This document shows, one piece after another, positions 62,557 through 64,000 of a stretch of 64,000 bases of DNA (its first letter is position 1; each line of letters begins with the position of its first letter). Position numbers and translations under genes: made by a program. Source of the stretch: Alteromonas profundi. Lineage in GTDB: Bacteria; Pseudomonadota; Gammaproteobacteria; Enterobacterales; Alteromonadaceae. Below the pieces are notes generated by a model. That model was not told the DNA's origin. It did not search any database and worked only from the letters and a program-made list of their open reading frames with translations. Location of the stretch: assembly GCF_010500865.1 (NCBI RefSeq), contig NZ_JAAAWN010000010.1, forward strand, positions 93,484 to 157,483, read 5' to 3'.

Positions 62557-63852
62557 ATGTCGCAAGCATTAAATAAAGCAGGGAGCCTAGAGCATGGCAA
62601 AAGCAAAGCAATTAAAACGCGATACCATGCCCTTGATGCGCTACGGGTTATCGCCTTTGGCATTCTAATTTTGTATCACATTGGAATGTACTATGTGCTG
62701 GAGTGGGGTTGGCATATTAAAAGCGAGCAACCCCAAGCGTGGCTGCAAGACATTATGATATTGAGTAATCAATGGCGCATGTCTTTGCTGTTCTTAATTT
62801 CTTCAATGGTACTTACCGTACTACTAACCCGAATACGCGTTAATTTAATAAGCTACTTTAAACATGCATTCGTACTCGTTGGTCAACGAACACAGCGCCT
62901 GTTAATACCGCTGTTATTTGGAATGTTCGTGATAGTGGCGCCACAAGTTTATATAGAGTGGACGGTTAATGGGACAATAGACAGGAGTTTTTTCCAATTT
63001 TATTTAGAATACATTAACCCCAATACACAGTGGCTAAAGGAGCGACAGTCCGATATTGGTCTTTTAACTTGGAATCACCTTTGGTTTTTACCCTATTTAT
63101 GGGTTTATTCTCTTATACTCATCGTGCTTTTTCCACTATTAGCACAGGTAGGTAAATTGCCTCTTAATTTTGCTGTTTTTAGTGTATTAACGTGTACAGC
63201 CATGTTGGTGGTTTGGCTAATGCTTAAAAGTCGCTACCCAACTACGCACGACCTGTTAAACGATTGGTATAGCCACGCTAAGTATATGCTGGTAATGCTG
63301 GTTGGAGCGGTGGTGATTTTACGTCCGACTCTTTGGCTAGCATTCGTGCGTTGGCGCTACATAAGCCTTGTGGTTGCGCTAACAATGTACTTACTGATCA
63401 TCGCAGATAGACACGATGTATTCGGCCCCGTTGGTACTTGGATGGAGGAAAGTTGGTGGTTTCGCATTTTTGTCGGATACGTCGTGGTTGTCAATCATTG
63501 GGCATGGCTGGCCGCCGTCCTTGGGTTTGGTATACGCTATTTAAGTAAGCCCTATAGCTGGGTGAGGTATTTAAATGGCGGAATTCTCCCTTATTACATG
63601 ATGCATCAAACGATAATCGTGGTTGCTGCATATTCATTGCACAGTATAGGGCTACCTATTGGGCTGCAATTTGTGGTTATTTTATCACTCACCCTTGCAG
63701 GGTGCGCAGTTACATACGAATTGGCAAAAACAAACGTGGTAAGTCGCGTGTTATTTGGCTTAAAAGTAAGAGCGCAGGTAAACAAAAGCAAGCCGTTTTT
63801 AGCCACGCAAGTACAAGCTAGCCCTTTATCAGGTACAAAAAAAGCGGTGTAA
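62557..63852 (+). CDS. Acyltransferase family 3 membrane protein (OpgC-like)
   Basis: This protein of about 431 residues has ten or so membrane segments and the acyltransferase-3 start RYHALDALRVIAFGILILYHIGMY, where the His is the family's conserved residue. It resembles OpgC-type enzymes, which add succinyl groups to periplasmic glucans, but the substrate is not known here. I chose the ATG at 62557, with AGGAG eight bases upstream; the earlier ATG at 62521 is less supported. It is divergent from the LytTR regulator. Confidence 0.85.
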   Translation: MSQALNKAGSLEHGKSKAIKTRYHALDALRVIAFGILILYHIGMYYVLEWGWHIKSEQPQAWLQDIMILSNQWRMSLLFLISSMVLTVLLTRIRVNLISYFKHAFVLVGQRTQRLLIPLLFGMFVIVAPQVYIEWTVNGTIDRSFFQFYLEYINPNTQWLKERQSDIGLLTWNHLWFLPYLWVYSLILIVLFPLLAQVGKLPLNFAVFSVLTCTAMLVVWLMLKSRYPTTHDLLNDWYSHAKYMLVMLVGAVVILRPTLWLAFVRWRYISLVVALTMYLLIIADRHDVFGPVGTWMEESWWFRIFVGYVVVVNHWAWLAAVLGFGIRYLSKPYSWVRYLNGGILPYYMMHQTIIVVAAYSLHSIGLPIGLQFVVILSLTLAGCAVTYELAKTNVVSRVLFGLKVRAQVNKSKPFLATQVQASPLSGTKKAV

Positions 63853-63865
63853 TTACACCGCTTTT
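63840..63865 (+). terminator. Palindromic terminator of the acyltransferase gene
   Basis: A perfect palindrome of 26 bases (AAAAGCGGTGTAA and its complement) includes the stop codon and ends with a short T-run on both strands. It lies about 8 bases before the insertion-sequence end. Confidence 0.75.
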
Positions 63866-63873
63866 CATTTAAG

Positions 63874-64000
63874 TGACCCATCCTAAATAGCGTTGACACT
63901 TTTCAAACTTAATTTGGAGAGTGCAATGAAATCAAATAGCAAAAGAACTCAACGTGATTATTCACTCGCTTTTAAACTGGCAGTTGTAGACCAAGTTGAA
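63874..64000 (+). mobile_element. Left end of an IS3-family insertion sequence, cut by the window edge
   Basis: The element probably begins at TGACCCATCCTAAATAGCG, with TG as in IS3-family ends, and a transposase OrfA frame starts 52 bases in. The right end, second terminal repeat and target duplication lie outside the window, so element limits and intactness are unknown. Confidence 0.75.
63926..64000 (+). CDS. IS3-family transposase OrfA, N-terminal fragment (truncated by window edge)
   Basis: Twenty-five codons are visible, reading MKSNSKRTQRDYSLAFKLAV and onward. The KRTQRDYSLAFKL start is typical of the helix-turn-helix OrfA of IS3-family elements, which binds the element's ends. GGAGAG lies upstream of the ATG. 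The frame is open at the window edge, so frameshifting to OrfB cannot be seen. Confidence 0.82.
   Translation, partial: MKSNSKRTQRDYSLAFKLAVVDQVE

Overview
The window looks like chromosome of a marine gammaproteobacterium of the Alteromonadaceae (Alteromonas, Paraglaciecola or Glaciecola type). This is inferred from the protein families, the long isocitrate lyase next to malate synthase G, the queA-tgt-yajC-secDF order and the moderate GC content; no rRNA or marker gene here fixes the genus.

Region 1 (about 0.8-36.6 kb) is an exopolysaccharide locus of the exosortase A (XrtA/EpsH, PEP-CTERM) type. Its core holds a system ATPase, an outer-membrane beta-barrel protein, a tyrosine autokinase, a chain-length protein, an export lipoprotein, an initiating sugar transferase, a polysaccharide deacetylase, exosortase A and an O-antigen ligase/polymerase-like protein. 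Next comes a variable glycan cassette (about 13.4-22.5 kb): pyruvyltransferase, glycosyltransferases, a DegT aminotransferase, a PglD/NeuD-type acyltransferase and a Wzx flippase. More exosortase-associated genes follow: a PEP-CTERM-type sugar transferase, an AsnB-like amidotransferase, an alkaline-phosphatase-fold protein, FemAB, further glycosyltransferases, acyltransferases, a YdcF-like protein and the exosortase-associated acyltransferase. Together they make a nearly complete Wzx/Wzy-type pathway: lipid-linked repeat assembly, flipping, polymerisation, length control by a split Wzc, and export. I see no PEP-CTERM substrate protein in the window.

Region 2 (36.7-48.6 kb) is mostly metabolic: a secreted trypsin-like protease, a p-cresol-hydroxylase-type flavoprotein, a patatin, the glyoxylate shunt (glcB, a LysR regulator, aceA), a lipoprotein alkaline phosphatase and a glutaminase.

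Region 3 (48.6-55.2 kb) is a minus-strand membrane-stress-like cluster resembling E. coli yjfIJKLMC (DUF2170, PspA, DUF2491, DUF350, DUF1190, glutathionylspermidine-synthase-like ATP-grasp). A K+-channel-like gene is inserted, and a rhomboid protease and a VC0807-type membrane protein follow.

Region 4 (55.4-64 kb) holds a small DUF6471-like protein, the queA, tgt-yajC-secD-secF housekeeping genes, a membrane LytTR regulator divergent from a membrane acyltransferase, and the left end of an IS3-family insertion sequence cut by the window edge.
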